Shown: positions 54,893 through 63,915 of the stretch, piece after piece
How the letters are laid out: each line of letters opens with the position of its first letter
Numbering within the stretch: position 1 is the stretch's first letter
Assembly: GCA_964528675.1 (NCBI GenBank)
Contig: CAZGTU010000001.1
Location: 118,192-182,191, forward strand
Direction: 5' to 3'
DNA length: 64,000 nucleotides
Source: CAYRTD01 sp964528675
GTDB lineage: Bacteria > Bacteroidota > Bacteroidia > Bacteroidales > GCA-2748055
Program-made: the position numbers and the translations under genes
Notes under the pieces: model-generated
Seen by the model: only the letters and a program-made list of their open reading frames with translations
What the model was told of the DNA's origin: nothing
The model's database searches: none

Positions 54893-57800
54893 TTGGGTAA
54901 ATCAAAAATAAATACAGATAGAATTGACAGGACGAATAGTTGGTCATTAACCATCCTGCTGGTTATCCTTTTCCAACACAATTTTGCTTTTGGAGAGTCA
55001 CCGGAATCACATTATTATTATCTGGATGTCATATCTAAGGAACACTCTCTTTCACATAGCGTAGTGAGTGAAATAGAAAAGGATTCTGAAGGTTTTTTCT
55101 GGTTCGGAACTGATAATGGATTAAACAGATACGATGCTTACAAATGCCTGGATCTTTCAATATATGGTGAGGAAATCAATAAATTTCCCAATGAACTTAT
55201 CAACGTCGTATATGAAGACAGGAATAATAATTTATGGATCGGTGCAAGCAGGAATGAAATTTTACGAGTGCATATACCTAAAATGCAAACCAAATCTTAT
55301 ACCCTGGCATATGATTTAAATCACAAGGTCGAACCCGAAATATTTGTTTATGATATCATACAGGATAAAGAGGATGTTTTATGGTTTGCCACATCGGGAG
55401 GCTTATGGTTTCTGGACCCGGTAAAAGACAGTATCTGCCTTTATGAAAATGAAATTATTAGCCGTAAATTATTTGCAAACTGCCTGGCCATTGACCAAAA
55501 GGATAATTTATGGATCGGTTCAAGAGGCAAAGGTGTATTTAGAAAAGAAGGGGATAATGTGACCAACTATCTTTCAGATGTGTCCAGACCATATATTTAT
55601 TCTATCATACCAGGCAATAATAATTCCATTTGGGTAGCATCTCACGGAGAGGGTGTTTTTTTAATCGATACCGGAAAAGATAAGATAACTAATTTTCCCG
55701 TTAACGGTCTGCAGTCGGATGCACTTCCCAACCTCATTAATTGCATGATTTCATGGAAATCAGATCGGTTTTTAATTGGCACTTATGCAGGAATTTATAT
55801 TTTTGACACACAGGAAAAAAAATACTATCCTTTCCGTTCCGATTTTATTTTTCCTGAATATCCTCAAAATATTCCCATACATTCCTTGTACCTGGATAAA
55901 CAAAACATCCTGTGGGCAGGTACCCGGGGGTTCGGAGTTTATAAGTATTATCTGAAGAATGAAGATTTCAGGCATTTTATTCCTGATATGGAGGAACCGG
56001 ATAACCTGCTAAATAAAATTCATACCGTGTATTCAGAATCGAATGACGTATTATACCTGGGTACAGAAAACGGACTGATAGAATATAAAAAAAAGAAAGA
56101 AAGGAAAAATATCTATAAACTTCCCGGTCAGATAAAAGAAGCCGTTCTCATAACAAGTATTGCTCCCCTGGATGACGAGAATTTGATGATAGGTACCTGG
56201 GATATGGGTTTATGGCTCTTCTCCCGTAAAACAAAAAAATTCACCCGTCCTCAAAATGCAAAATATCTGGATACACTGACCCGAATCTATGATATTCATT
56301 TTGACGGGAAAGATGATATTTGGATCGGTTATCACGATCAAGGTCTCCTTAATCTTAATAGAAATTTCATCAGAAAAAAACATTACCCTGTATTTGATAT
56401 TCAGGCAGTAGATGAAATTAAGTCCGTTAGAAAGATAATAGAAGACCATGAAGGAAAGATCTGGCTGGGCTTGCTTTCTGGAGGATTAACCGTGTATAAT
56501 CCGGAATTTCAGGAATTCACAAACTTTTTTAATGATTATATCGCACGTCATGAACTGACTAACAATGATATATTATGTCTGCATCAGGATTCCCGTAATA
56601 ACATATGGATTGGCACTAATGGAGGTGGACTTAACCTATATCTTTATGAAGAAAAGGAATTCAGACACTTCTCATCCGATGACGGATTGATAAGCGATGT
56701 GATCTATTCCGTTAAGGAAGATAATGATGGTTCTATATGGCTTCAAACCAACAGAGGGATAAGTAAAATCGATTATTACGCACACAAAAGTCACCCAAGG
56801 CCATTAACAAAAAACTATAGCATTGAAGACGGGCTTCCAAATGTTGCATTCCACTACTGTTCCAGCTCACAATCTTCTGATGGTATGCTCCACTTTCCGA
56901 GTCAGCATGGCCTGATTTCATTTTATCCCTCTTCCATGGGAATTAATAATCAACCTCCGGAGATTGTATTGACAAATCTGGAAATTAATAACAAAAATAT
57001 TTTCGAATATGATCAAAATACAATTCAAAGAAAACCCTCAGATTCTAACCTGAATAACCTGAGAATAATTAAACTCAAGCATAATCAAAACCGCATTTTT
57101 GTCGAATTTTCTGCACTTGATTATTATAAATCGCATAAGAATACCTACCTCGTTAAACTGGAGGGTATAGATACAGAATGGAACTATCTGGAAACCAGAA
57201 GAAGCGTTAGCTATTTGAATCTTTCTCCCGGAACATATACATTAAACATAAAAGCTGCAAATAGCAATAACATATGGAATGAAGATGGAAAACAACTTAG
57301 TATTTTAATTCTGCCACCATGGTGGGCAACAGGCTGGTCTTTTGCAGGTTATACTCTTATTTTTATCCTTAGCATTTTGTTAGCCCGTGAAATTGCACTT
57401 AAAAAAGAAAGAAGAAAAAACAAAGCCCGCCTGGCTACTATGAAACTGGAGAAACAACGCGAGCTGGATCAATATAAATTAGATTTTTTCACCAAGATTA
57501 CACATGAGATTCGCACACCAATAACATTAATTATGGGACCCCTGGAAAAAATGCTCCAGGATAAGAAAGAATGGGGTTCTTTAAATTCCAATTACCTGAA
57601 AATTATTAAATCAAATTCTGATAAACTTTACCATCTTACAAACCAGATACTTGACCTCAGGAAAATAGATGAAGGTAAATTTAGTTTACATAAAATAACT
57701 GACGACATCATTCCATTACTTAAGGAGATAACTGATCGATTCATACCTTTCGCAGAAACTAAATCAATCAGGCTGAAATTTGAGTCCGATAAGAGAACCT

Positions 57801-59017
57801 GCATTTGTTCTTTTGATGGTTCAGCCCTGGATAAGATCCTCAGTAATCTTATCTCAAATGCAGTTAAATTCACTAATGAAGGAGGATCAATAATTGTAAG
57901 GTTTTCCACGCTTTCTGAAGAGGATTCCCAAAAAATTAATCTGACCGTAGAGGATACGGGTAAGGGTATAAGTGAGCAGGAAATCAAAAGGATCTTTAAA
58001 CCTTTTTACCAATCGCATAATAAGGAAAGTAATGTCATTCCTGGTACGGGAATTGGATTATCCCTTGTGAAAGAACTTACTGAATTACATGACGGAAAAA
58101 TCACTGTTGAAAGTGAACCCGGGAAAGGTTCTTGCTTTAGAGTGATAATTCCGGTTGATATAAACAGTGATTTAAATAAAAGCATACAAGGAAAAATATC
58201 TTCTACAGCTCAATCAACTTCTCAAATTACTGTTTCCGGGAAAGATGATACCAAAAAGATTCAAGAAGGAACTACTCGTATCCTAATAGTCGAAGACAAT
58301 GTAGATTTAAACGAGTTTTTATGTACAGTCCTCAGGGATAAATTTAAAATCTACTCCGCCTTCGATGGTAAAGAAGCATACAGTAAAACTTTAAAGATAA
58401 TGCCCGATCTCATTCTTAGCGATGTAATGATGCCTGTTATGAATGGTATTGAGTTTTGTACCAAAATCAAATCGAACGATCTTACCTGTCACATTCCCTT
58501 CATTATGCTGACTGTAAAATCTAACGAAAAAAGTCAACTTGAGGGCTTATTCTCGGGAGCGGATGATTACATTTTTAAACCATTTAATCCCACAATTCTA
58601 CAGGCTAAAATTGATAATATACTAAATCTGAAGGAAAAGTTAAGAAAGAATTTTGCCGAAAACCTTTTTATCGAACAAAAGGAGAATAAAAAACCAGGAG
58701 AAGATCCACTTATTGAAAAGATTGTCCTTTTCGTAAATGAGCATCTTTCAGATCCCGAATTAAGTATAGAGATGCTCACTAAGGAAGTAGGTGCCGGAAG
58801 AAGTCAACTTTTTATGAAAGTGAAAAATATTACCGGAATGACCGTTAATGAATTAATACAGGGCATCAGGCTAAAAAAAGCTTTCGAATACCTTTCAAAG
58901 GGCAACTATAATGTCAGCGAAGTAACATATATGGTAGGCTTTAAAAATGTTTCTCATTTTACGAAGTCCTTTAAATCACGTTTTGGAAAAGTTCCATCGG
59001 ATTTTATCCGGATGTAA
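54893..59017 (+). CDS. Hybrid two-component system regulator (HTCS2) of PUL2
   Basis: 1374 residues from a TTG at 54893. An in-frame TGA lies two codons before it, and no ATG precedes the signal peptide (SLTILLVILFQHNFAFG), so TTG is the best start. Two Reg_prop propellers (about 40-690), Y_Y_Y, membrane helix (about 811-836), HisKA with His871 (ITHEIRTPI), HATPase (DTGKGIS, GTGIGLSL), receiver Asp1177 (SDVMMPVMNG) with Lys in FKPF, and AraC-type HTH (about 1270-1374). Same architecture as HTCS1 at the far end, mirrored. It presumably activates the divergent SusC2 operon on binding a periplasmic oligosaccharide. Confidence 0.94.
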   Translation: MGKSKINTDRIDRTNSWSLTILLVILFQHNFAFGESPESHYYYLDVISKEHSLSHSVVSEIEKDSEGFFWFGTDNGLNRYDAYKCLDLSIYGEEINKFPNELINVVYEDRNNNLWIGASRNEILRVHIPKMQTKSYTLAYDLNHKVEPEIFVYDIIQDKEDVLWFATSGGLWFLDPVKDSICLYENEIISRKLFANCLAIDQKDNLWIGSRGKGVFRKEGDNVTNYLSDVSRPYIYSIIPGNNNSIWVASHGEGVFLIDTGKDKITNFPVNGLQSDALPNLINCMISWKSDRFLIGTYAGIYIFDTQEKKYYPFRSDFIFPEYPQNIPIHSLYLDKQNILWAGTRGFGVYKYYLKNEDFRHFIPDMEEPDNLLNKIHTVYSESNDVLYLGTENGLIEYKKKKERKNIYKLPGQIKEAVLITSIAPLDDENLMIGTWDMGLWLFSRKTKKFTRPQNAKYLDTLTRIYDIHFDGKDDIWIGYHDQGLLNLNRNFIRKKHYPVFDIQAVDEIKSVRKIIEDHEGKIWLGLLSGGLTVYNPEFQEFTNFFNDYIARHELTNNDILCLHQDSRNNIWIGTNGGGLNLYLYEEKEFRHFSSDDGLISDVIYSVKEDNDGSIWLQTNRGISKIDYYAHKSHPRPLTKNYSIEDGLPNVAFHYCSSSQSSDGMLHFPSQHGLISFYPSSMGINNQPPEIVLTNLEINNKNIFEYDQNTIQRKPSDSNLNNLRIIKLKHNQNRIFVEFSALDYYKSHKNTYLVKLEGIDTEWNYLETRRSVSYLNLSPGTYTLNIKAANSNNIWNEDGKQLSILILPPWWATGWSFAGYTLIFILSILLAREIALKKERRKNKARLATMKLEKQRELDQYKLDFFTKITHEIRTPITLIMGPLEKMLQDKKEWGSLNSNYLKIIKSNSDKLYHLTNQILDLRKIDEGKFSLHKITDDIIPLLKEITDRFIPFAETKSIRLKFESDKRTCICSFDGSALDKILSNLISNAVKFTNEGGSIIVRFSTLSEEDSQKINLTVEDTGKGISEQEIKRIFKPFYQSHNKESNVIPGTGIGLSLVKELTELHDGKITVESEPGKGSCFRVIIPVDINSDLNKSIQGKISSTAQSTSQITVSGKDDTKKIQEGTTRILIVEDNVDLNEFLCTVLRDKFKIYSAFDGKEAYSKTLKIMPDLILSDVMMPVMNGIEFCTKIKSNDLTCHIPFIMLTVKSNEKSQLEGLFSGADDYIFKPFNPTILQAKIDNILNLKEKLRKNFAENLFIEQKENKKPGEDPLIEKIVLFVNEHLSDPELSIEMLTKEVGAGRSQLFMKVKNITGMTVNELIQGIRLKKAFEYLSKGNYNVSEVTYMVGFKNVSHFTKSFKSRFGKVPSDFIRM

Positions 59018-59181
59018 CATGCAAATTTGAAGGTTTTTATTAATCCGTAAACCAATGATATATCCTTTAACCTGGTAAATTAGAAACCCTAAGCTTATAA
59101 TCATAGTGAATCCCCTGACATATTTGCCTTAACGGAGACCCTAAGCATCATTATTAATAAATAGCTTATAAACCAGACATC

Positions 59182-59598
59182 ATGAAAATAGTCAAAGAAT
59201 TCAGAGAATTTGCCATCAAAGGCAACATGTTCGACATGGCAATCGGCATCATTATCGGGGCTTCCATTAATGAGATTATCAGCTCTCTTGTACACGATAT
59301 TATCAGTCCCTTTCTGGGCCTGGCGATTGGAAAAGTGAACTTGTCAAATCTTAGGATTGTCCTCCAACCTCAGGCCTATGATTCTTTCGGAAACATTACC
59401 CAGGAACTGGTTACTGTAAACTATGGATCATTTTTCCAGGTAATGCTGGACTTTTTGATCATTGCAAGCTCGATATTTGTTGTGATCCATACCTTTAATC
59501 GCTTGAAGAACCGGGCGAATGATGAAAAGGATACGACAGTGCCCACTCCTAAAGACATCGAGTTACTGGCAGAAATAAGGGATCTTCTGAAAAAATAA
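59182..59598 (+). CDS. mscL: Large-conductance mechanosensitive channel
   Basis: 138 residues, normal MscL length. The hallmark N-terminus is KEFREFAIKGNMFDMAIGIIIGASINEIISSLVHDIISP (first membrane helix and the pore constriction). A periplasmic loop and a second helix (FLIIASSIFVVIHTFNRL) follow, with a C-terminal bundle (DIELLAEIRDLLKK). It opens when membrane tension rises on hypo-osmotic shock. A single-gene unit downstream of HTCS2. Confidence 0.95.
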   Translation: MKIVKEFREFAIKGNMFDMAIGIIIGASINEIISSLVHDIISPFLGLAIGKVNLSNLRIVLQPQAYDSFGNITQELVTVNYGSFFQVMLDFLIIASSIFVVIHTFNRLKNRANDEKDTTVPTPKDIELLAEIRDLLKK

Positions 59599-59649
59599 AC
59601 CTAATGCAAGCATCAGGCGGCTTTAAAGTGTATTAATAAGAAATCTTAA

Positions 59650-59809
59650 TAGAAAAAGCATCAGTAATTCTAATACCGACGGAAGCTTCCTTACAAGTGC
59701 GCACCAGAACGGGCTTATCAAACTCTGGGTATGGATGAGTGAGGATCCTGATCTGAATGCAAGAAGACATAAGGAGATCAAGAAAAAGCAGAGGGATGCT
59801 GAGAAATAG
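59650..59809 (+). pseudogene. C-terminal fragment of an unrecognised protein
   Basis: A plus-strand frame without a usable start reads SISNSNTDGSFLTSAHQNGLIKLWVWMSEDPDLNARRHKEIKKKQRDAEK and ends in TAG. A TAA lies a few codons upstream. It ends just before the stop of the converging esterase gene at 59813. The basic tail and the protein-like composition suggest a decayed 3' end rather than chance, but no family was recognised. Confidence 0.35.
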
Positions 59810-59812
59810 GTG

Positions 59813-60697
59813 TCATTCTATCTCATCCGGCATAAACCCGAATTTAATCAAAAACTCATCTGTGCGTTCCATGATTTCTTCATCGAAATAAGTGGCATAT
59901 TTTTCATTATCCGGAGCCAGGTAGTGCTCCCGTCCTTCAAGAGGAACCATTTCAAAATAATTTCCAAGCTTTGTTGTGCTGTTTCTAAAATAGTCAACAA
60001 TCCAAAAATTAACAGTAGGGTCATCGGTTCCGTGGAATTCAATGGCAGGAGGAAGTCCGGGTTTCAGTGTATGCTGGGGGGATATAGACCAAATCTCGTC
60101 CCTTCTGTCTGCCAGCAACATATCAGCCCAGGCCTCCACCGTGTTAACGTTACTTGAGTATAGCAAAAATGCTGCGGGAGTGGGATCAATATCAGGATTA
60201 TCTGTCGATTCATTCACATCTTCGGCAAGAGCAGTGGAAAGTGCCAGTTGTCCGCCGGCTGACTGACCTGAGGCGATAATTCTTTTCGGATCAATATTTA
60301 ATTCTTCTGAATGTTCTTTAAGCCAACGTAATGCGGATCTTGCATCTTTTACACATTCCACGGGAGTGATATCCGGATGAGGAACGCTTCCGTCTTTTTT
60401 AATGGATAACCTGTACTGAAATGAGAAAGTAACAAAGCCTTTCCCTGCATATCGTTCACATGCACCAAAGAATTCTGAGGGTTCTCCATAGGCCCAGCCT
60501 CCACCATGAAAAAAAGCGATTGCAGGTCTTTTTTTCTGGTTTTGCTCATTTTGATCATAAAATATATCCACGGTTAAATCATAATCCATTACCGGTTTAT
60601 AGATTTTCTTATGGTGTATGATCTTTTTTTGCTGACATATACTCTCTGTTGAAATGAGCAAAAATCCAAGAATAAAAAGTAGACTACATTTCTTCAT
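59813..60697 (-). CDS. Secreted alpha/beta-hydrolase esterase (BD-FAE/carboxylesterase-like)
   Basis: 294 residues. Signal peptide (LLFILGFLLISTESICQ), no lipobox. Oxyanion motif FFHGGGWAYG, nucleophile Ser146 in ASGQSAGGQLAL, acid Asp225 or Asp226 in FHGTDDPTV, and base His258 in GREHYL. The HGGGW/GxSAGG pattern places it in the hormone-sensitive-lipase/BD-FAE group, which includes carbohydrate esterases such as feruloyl and acetyl esterases. It is not linked to the PULs by orientation. Substrate unknown. Confidence 0.88.
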   Translation of the reverse strand: MKKCSLLFILGFLLISTESICQQKKIIHHKKIYKPVMDYDLTVDIFYDQNEQNQKKRPAIAFFHGGGWAYGEPSEFFGACERYAGKGFVTFSFQYRLSIKKDGSVPHPDITPVECVKDARSALRWLKEHSEELNIDPKRIIASGQSAGGQLALSTALAEDVNESTDNPDIDPTPAAFLLYSSNVNTVEAWADMLLADRRDEIWSISPQHTLKPGLPPAIEFHGTDDPTVNFWIVDYFRNSTTKLGNYFEMVPLEGREHYLAPDNEKYATYFDEEIMERTDEFLIKFGFMPDEIE

Positions 60698-60763
60698 GAT
60701 CTCTCTTCTGAATGATCTGTTAATTATGATTGAAAGATAATGATAATAAATGGTATTAAACCT

Positions 60764-60806
60764 CAGGGTAGAACCCTGAACCCTTGTTTTCGGAGTAGAA
60801 CTCCGA
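60764..60806. repeat. Twin 7-bp hairpins with compensating base changes
   Basis: TCAGGGT-AGA-ACCCTGA (60764-60780) and TCGGAGT-AGA-ACTCCGA (60790-60806). The two 17-base units differ at four positions and every change is compensated on the other arm. A third stem, CCGAG/CTCGG, follows at 60811-60828. The segment precedes the DUF6263-like gene. Confidence 0.8.
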
Positions 60807-60863
60807 GGAACCGAGTTTACGAGCTCGGCGAAGCCAATTCGACCAAACTTCTCGTCCGCCGCA

Positions 60864-60883
60864 GCTCCGATAGCTATCGGAGC
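60864..60883. repeat. 20-bp perfect palindrome
   Basis: GCTCCGATAGCTATCGGAGC, a perfect palindrome 111 bases before the ATG at 60995, in GC-rich sequence unlike its surroundings. It is probably part of the same dispersed-repeat cluster as the twin hairpins. Confidence 0.85.
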
Positions 60884-60994
60884 GAAGGAGGATTAAAAAG
60901 CTTTTGAATAAATTCGAAAAATTACTCATCGATTTTTTTATTTATATCTTTATTCCCCACCTAATAAATTTAAACATATAAATAATCAGGCATT

Positions 60995-61921
60995 ATGAAA
61001 AGAATCAAATTCATTACAATAGTATTAGTTTTATTTCTTTCAATTAATAATACATTTTCCCAGAAAACAGATCTTACTCTCAACCTGGAAAAAGATAAAG
61101 AATACATCCATCATCTTTCTTCAAAATCCGACATCTTCCAAAATTACAATGGCATGGAGATGAATATGGAAATGCTGATTGAATCTGATATTTCTTATAG
61201 AGTTACCGAAATAGTAGATGATAATTACAATATTTCGGTAAAGTATACCGGAATGAATATGACAATGAGTACTCCAATGGGTGCTTCAGAATTCAGTTCA
61301 GAAAGCGAAGATGAAGGAGACATTGTTTCTTCAGTATTAAAAGAAATGATAAATATGCCATTTACAATTATATTAAGTAAAACAGGTAAAGTTATGGAAG
61401 TAAAGGAGGTGGAATCCATGTATGCCGGAGTCTTTGATAAACTCTCTTCCATGCCGGCTCAGCAACAACAGCAAATGGAATCGCAGATAAAACAGGCTTA
61501 TGGAAAAGATGCCTTTAAAGGAAATATAGAAATGGTAATGTCTATCTTCCCGGAAAACAAAGTTTCTATTGGCGAAACCTGGACAGAGAAAACAAATATT
61601 GAAAGCGGAATGTCGGCTGTTGTTATTTCAACTTATAAATTATCGGAGATTGCACCTGATTACATTCTAATAACCGGAGAATCAGATTTGAAGTCTGAAA
61701 GTGATGAATTTGTTGAAACAAACGGTGTTCCCGTAAAATATGATCTTACCGGAGATGTTGTTTCTGAGGTAAAAGTGGACCCACACACACGCTGGATCAT
61801 AGAAGCAAATGTTGAACAAAATATTGAAGGGCAACTTCTGATAAAAGCAAATCCCCAGACAGAAGAAGTAATGGAAATACCCATGAAGGTGAAGAATGAG
61901 ATTTTGATTGAGGGAAGGTGA
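60995..61921 (+). CDS. Secreted DUF6263-like protein
   Basis: 308 residues. Signal peptide ends at NNTFSQ. The mature part begins LTLNLEKDKEYIHHLSSKSDI and carries EMNMEMLIESDISYRV, VTEIVDDNYNISVKYTGMNMTM, and SIFPENKVSIGETWTEKT before a lipocalin-like closing region with TRWIIEANVEQNIEG. This pattern corresponds, as far as I recall, to the DUF6263 family of secreted Bacteroidota proteins of unknown role. No enzymatic motif is visible. A 7-bp tandem repeat follows the stop. Confidence 0.6.
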   Translation: MKRIKFITIVLVLFLSINNTFSQKTDLTLNLEKDKEYIHHLSSKSDIFQNYNGMEMNMEMLIESDISYRVTEIVDDNYNISVKYTGMNMTMSTPMGASEFSSESEDEGDIVSSVLKEMINMPFTIILSKTGKVMEVKEVESMYAGVFDKLSSMPAQQQQQMESQIKQAYGKDAFKGNIEMVMSIFPENKVSIGETWTEKTNIESGMSAVVISTYKLSEIAPDYILITGESDLKSESDEFVETNGVPVKYDLTGDVVSEVKVDPHTRWIIEANVEQNIEGQLLIKANPQTEEVMEIPMKVKNEILIEGR

Positions 61922-62230
61922 ATGGGGTGATGGGTGATGAGTGATGAGTGATGAGTGATTTGGGAATTTTTGCCCAACCCGGTTTCGACTCCCTCCCTCT
62001 CACACCTCCCACGGGGTAGAACAGCTGGAACACATTCAGGCTTGAGATCAATTTACATAGACTGTGAGAGGCTTATTGACAAAAAGCGGATCGGTTTGCA
62101 TTACCTTTACATCGTCCAAAGCATACCAAGGTATTGATTCTGAACCTTATCAGCTTCTAAAGAAAAACAGAACTGTACATTGTTTTCGTCAGTCTGATGC
62201 AAGTGTTTTATTTTCAGTGTTTTTCACCAT
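61922..62230. other. Gap with 7-bp tandem repeat, no gene seen
   Basis: Begins with three copies of GATGAGT (61936-61956), followed by a mixed region with a GC-rich patch. No supported coding frame or RNA gene was found. Confidence 0.6.
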
Positions 62231-62587
62231 TTAAAAACTATATTTAATTTTCAGGTAAACCATATCGTTGGAATCGTACTGACCAAACCGTCCTCTATTC
62301 CCAATAAAAATATTGGCCCCTCCAAGGATATCAAAGCCGTCATCGAATGACCTGGTCACTTTCGGACGAATGAGTGCATCTTCATTGTTAAACCCGATGT
62401 ACGAAAAAGCCGGTTTTTTTTGGTTTACCTCCATTGGCCTTTCAACAAAATCGTGCAAATCGCTCGTTGACGAGAACTCAAAAGTAGTATGGTTATACAC
62501 AGGAATTATGTATCCTACCTTCCTGGTCCAATTCTTCAACAGCATGAATGCATCTGATCTTAAAGCCCTTAAAGTAATTCATCATAT
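62231..62587 (-). pseudogene. C-terminal fragment of an outer-membrane beta-barrel protein
   Basis: Minus-strand frame TLRALRSDAFMLLKNWTRKVGYIIPVYNHTT... ending GRFGQYDSNDMVYLKIKYSF. The alternating pattern, SDAFMLLKNWTRKVGY and the terminal aromatic (YSF) are those of the last strands of a porin or exporter barrel. An in-frame stop lies directly upstream and no signal peptide exists, so only the tail is left. Exact family uncertain. Confidence 0.5.
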
Positions 62588-62797
62588 TTTTTTAATATGC
62601 TTCTTTATCAAATATGATTTTAAACATCCCCCTGACTTCATTGAGTTTGAAACCGACAGCTTTAGCATAATCTCCATATTCATGGTTGAAATAATGGTTT
62701 CCCCGTTATCTTCGCAAATTGCCAGTTTGCAGGGCATAAAAATGGCAAAATGGGGGAAATCGGTTAACATTCCTGCCGGCATGTCTTTTTGACTCAT
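62582..62797 (-). pseudogene. Fragment of a DUF302-domain protein
   Basis: 71 codons. MLTDFPHFAIFMPCKLAICEDNGETIISTMNMEIM matches the C-terminal half of DUF302 (the MPCxxxIYEDxGxTxIST stretch). The N-terminal half of the domain is missing. It ends next to the barrel fragment, on the same strand and in a different frame. Confidence 0.5.
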
Positions 62798-62877
62798 AAC
62801 TATTGCTTATAAAAGCTTAATACGATTTTAGTTTCTTGCCAATTCTTTCAGATTGAATTATGCGTACTCATTTCCTT

Positions 62878-63915
62878 TCATAATACCAACTGCAATTGAA
62901 GATTTAGCATATAGTGGAGTGTTTTGGAATCATCTTTAAAATAGAAGGTTCCGTTTAATGATAAGTTTGAGGCACCACTCAACTGGTAATTGGGACCCAG
63001 CGTTAAACCCTGATAAATATTATTTCGGTTGTCTGGTTCATGATAATCCCACCTGCCGATAACTTCACATTTTTCATCAAGTTTGTATCTGCCAAGGAAG
63101 TAACCACCAAAAGACTGTTCTCTGGTGTCAGGGGCAATCTCTTGATCATTGAGCATAATTTCACCTCTCAGGTGAATGCGATTGGTCTTATATTCCGCAT
63201 GTAGGCCCCATCGTTGTCTGTCAAGCTTTTCAACAGAATTACTTTCATACGTACCAATATGAGATGAGAATCCAGCCATAAGGGCTTTTGTTAGAGAAAA
63301 GTCTACTCTTCCCATCAGATCTTTCGGGTTGGCAGTTTCTAAAATATTAGCGCCGCTACCATTCACTAAAGCCAGTGAATAATTTATCCACTCATGTTTA
63401 CCATAGGTCATTAAACCAACATCCCTGAACATTCGAAAAGGGTTCATGCTTCTTGTAGAAAACGCTCTTTCAATAGCGGGATTTTTGAAAATGGGTTCAG
63501 GACCTTCCAGTCCGAATGGTAAAAGGAATTGACCTATCCGTAAATTAAAAAGAGGATGAATGGTAAAATCGGCAAATGCATTCACTAAAGCCGGTGCGTT
63601 ATCAGGAGGTTCAACGGTTCCGGCAATTAAATTCAGTCGGATGTTTTTACTTATATTCCCTGCAAACCCGAATCTGGCACGGTGGATTGAAAAATTGGCC
63701 GGATTTTCCGCTATGTCATCAGCAACGAAATGGGTCTGTAAAAATCCGGCCGGTTGCAAATCCGGATATGATGTTTGTCCTTGATTATTAGATGTCCTTT
63801 CATCATTTTGTGCCCACAACGGTTGAATAATAAATACCAAAAGCACGAGTATATAAATATTCTTTAATAATCCATGTCGATAATAACTGTTTCTAATTTT
63901 TTTTTTTGTTAGCAT
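62878..63915 (-). CDS. Phosphate-selective-porin (OprO/OprP)-like outer-membrane protein
   Basis: 345 residues from the ATG at 63913-63915; 18 more codons upstream are open but the shorter form gives a good signal peptide (LLKNIYILVLLVFIIQPLWAQ). The mature protein has porin O/P features: SIHRARFGFAGNISKNIRLNLIAG, HPLFNLRIGQFLLPFGLEGPE, then strands with RDVGLMTYG, and the repeated barrel strand end FYFKDDSKTLHYMLNLQLQLVL. Such proteins make anion-selective pores; the solute is unknown here. The 85 bases left of the right edge upstream of it show nothing clear. Confidence 0.8.
   Translation of the reverse strand: MLTKKKIRNSYYRHGLLKNIYILVLLVFIIQPLWAQNDERTSNNQGQTSYPDLQPAGFLQTHFVADDIAENPANFSIHRARFGFAGNISKNIRLNLIAGTVEPPDNAPALVNAFADFTIHPLFNLRIGQFLLPFGLEGPEPIFKNPAIERAFSTRSMNPFRMFRDVGLMTYGKHEWINYSLALVNGSGANILETANPKDLMGRVDFSLTKALMAGFSSHIGTYESNSVEKLDRQRWGLHAEYKTNRIHLRGEIMLNDQEIAPDTREQSFGGYFLGRYKLDEKCEVIGRWDYHEPDNRNNIYQGLTLGPNYQLSGASNLSLNGTFYFKDDSKTLHYMLNLQLQLVL

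Noticed and set aside
62313..62792. 159-codon plus-strand frame
   Set aside because: Antisense to the barrel and DUF302 fragments, both of which match known domain patterns on the minus strand.
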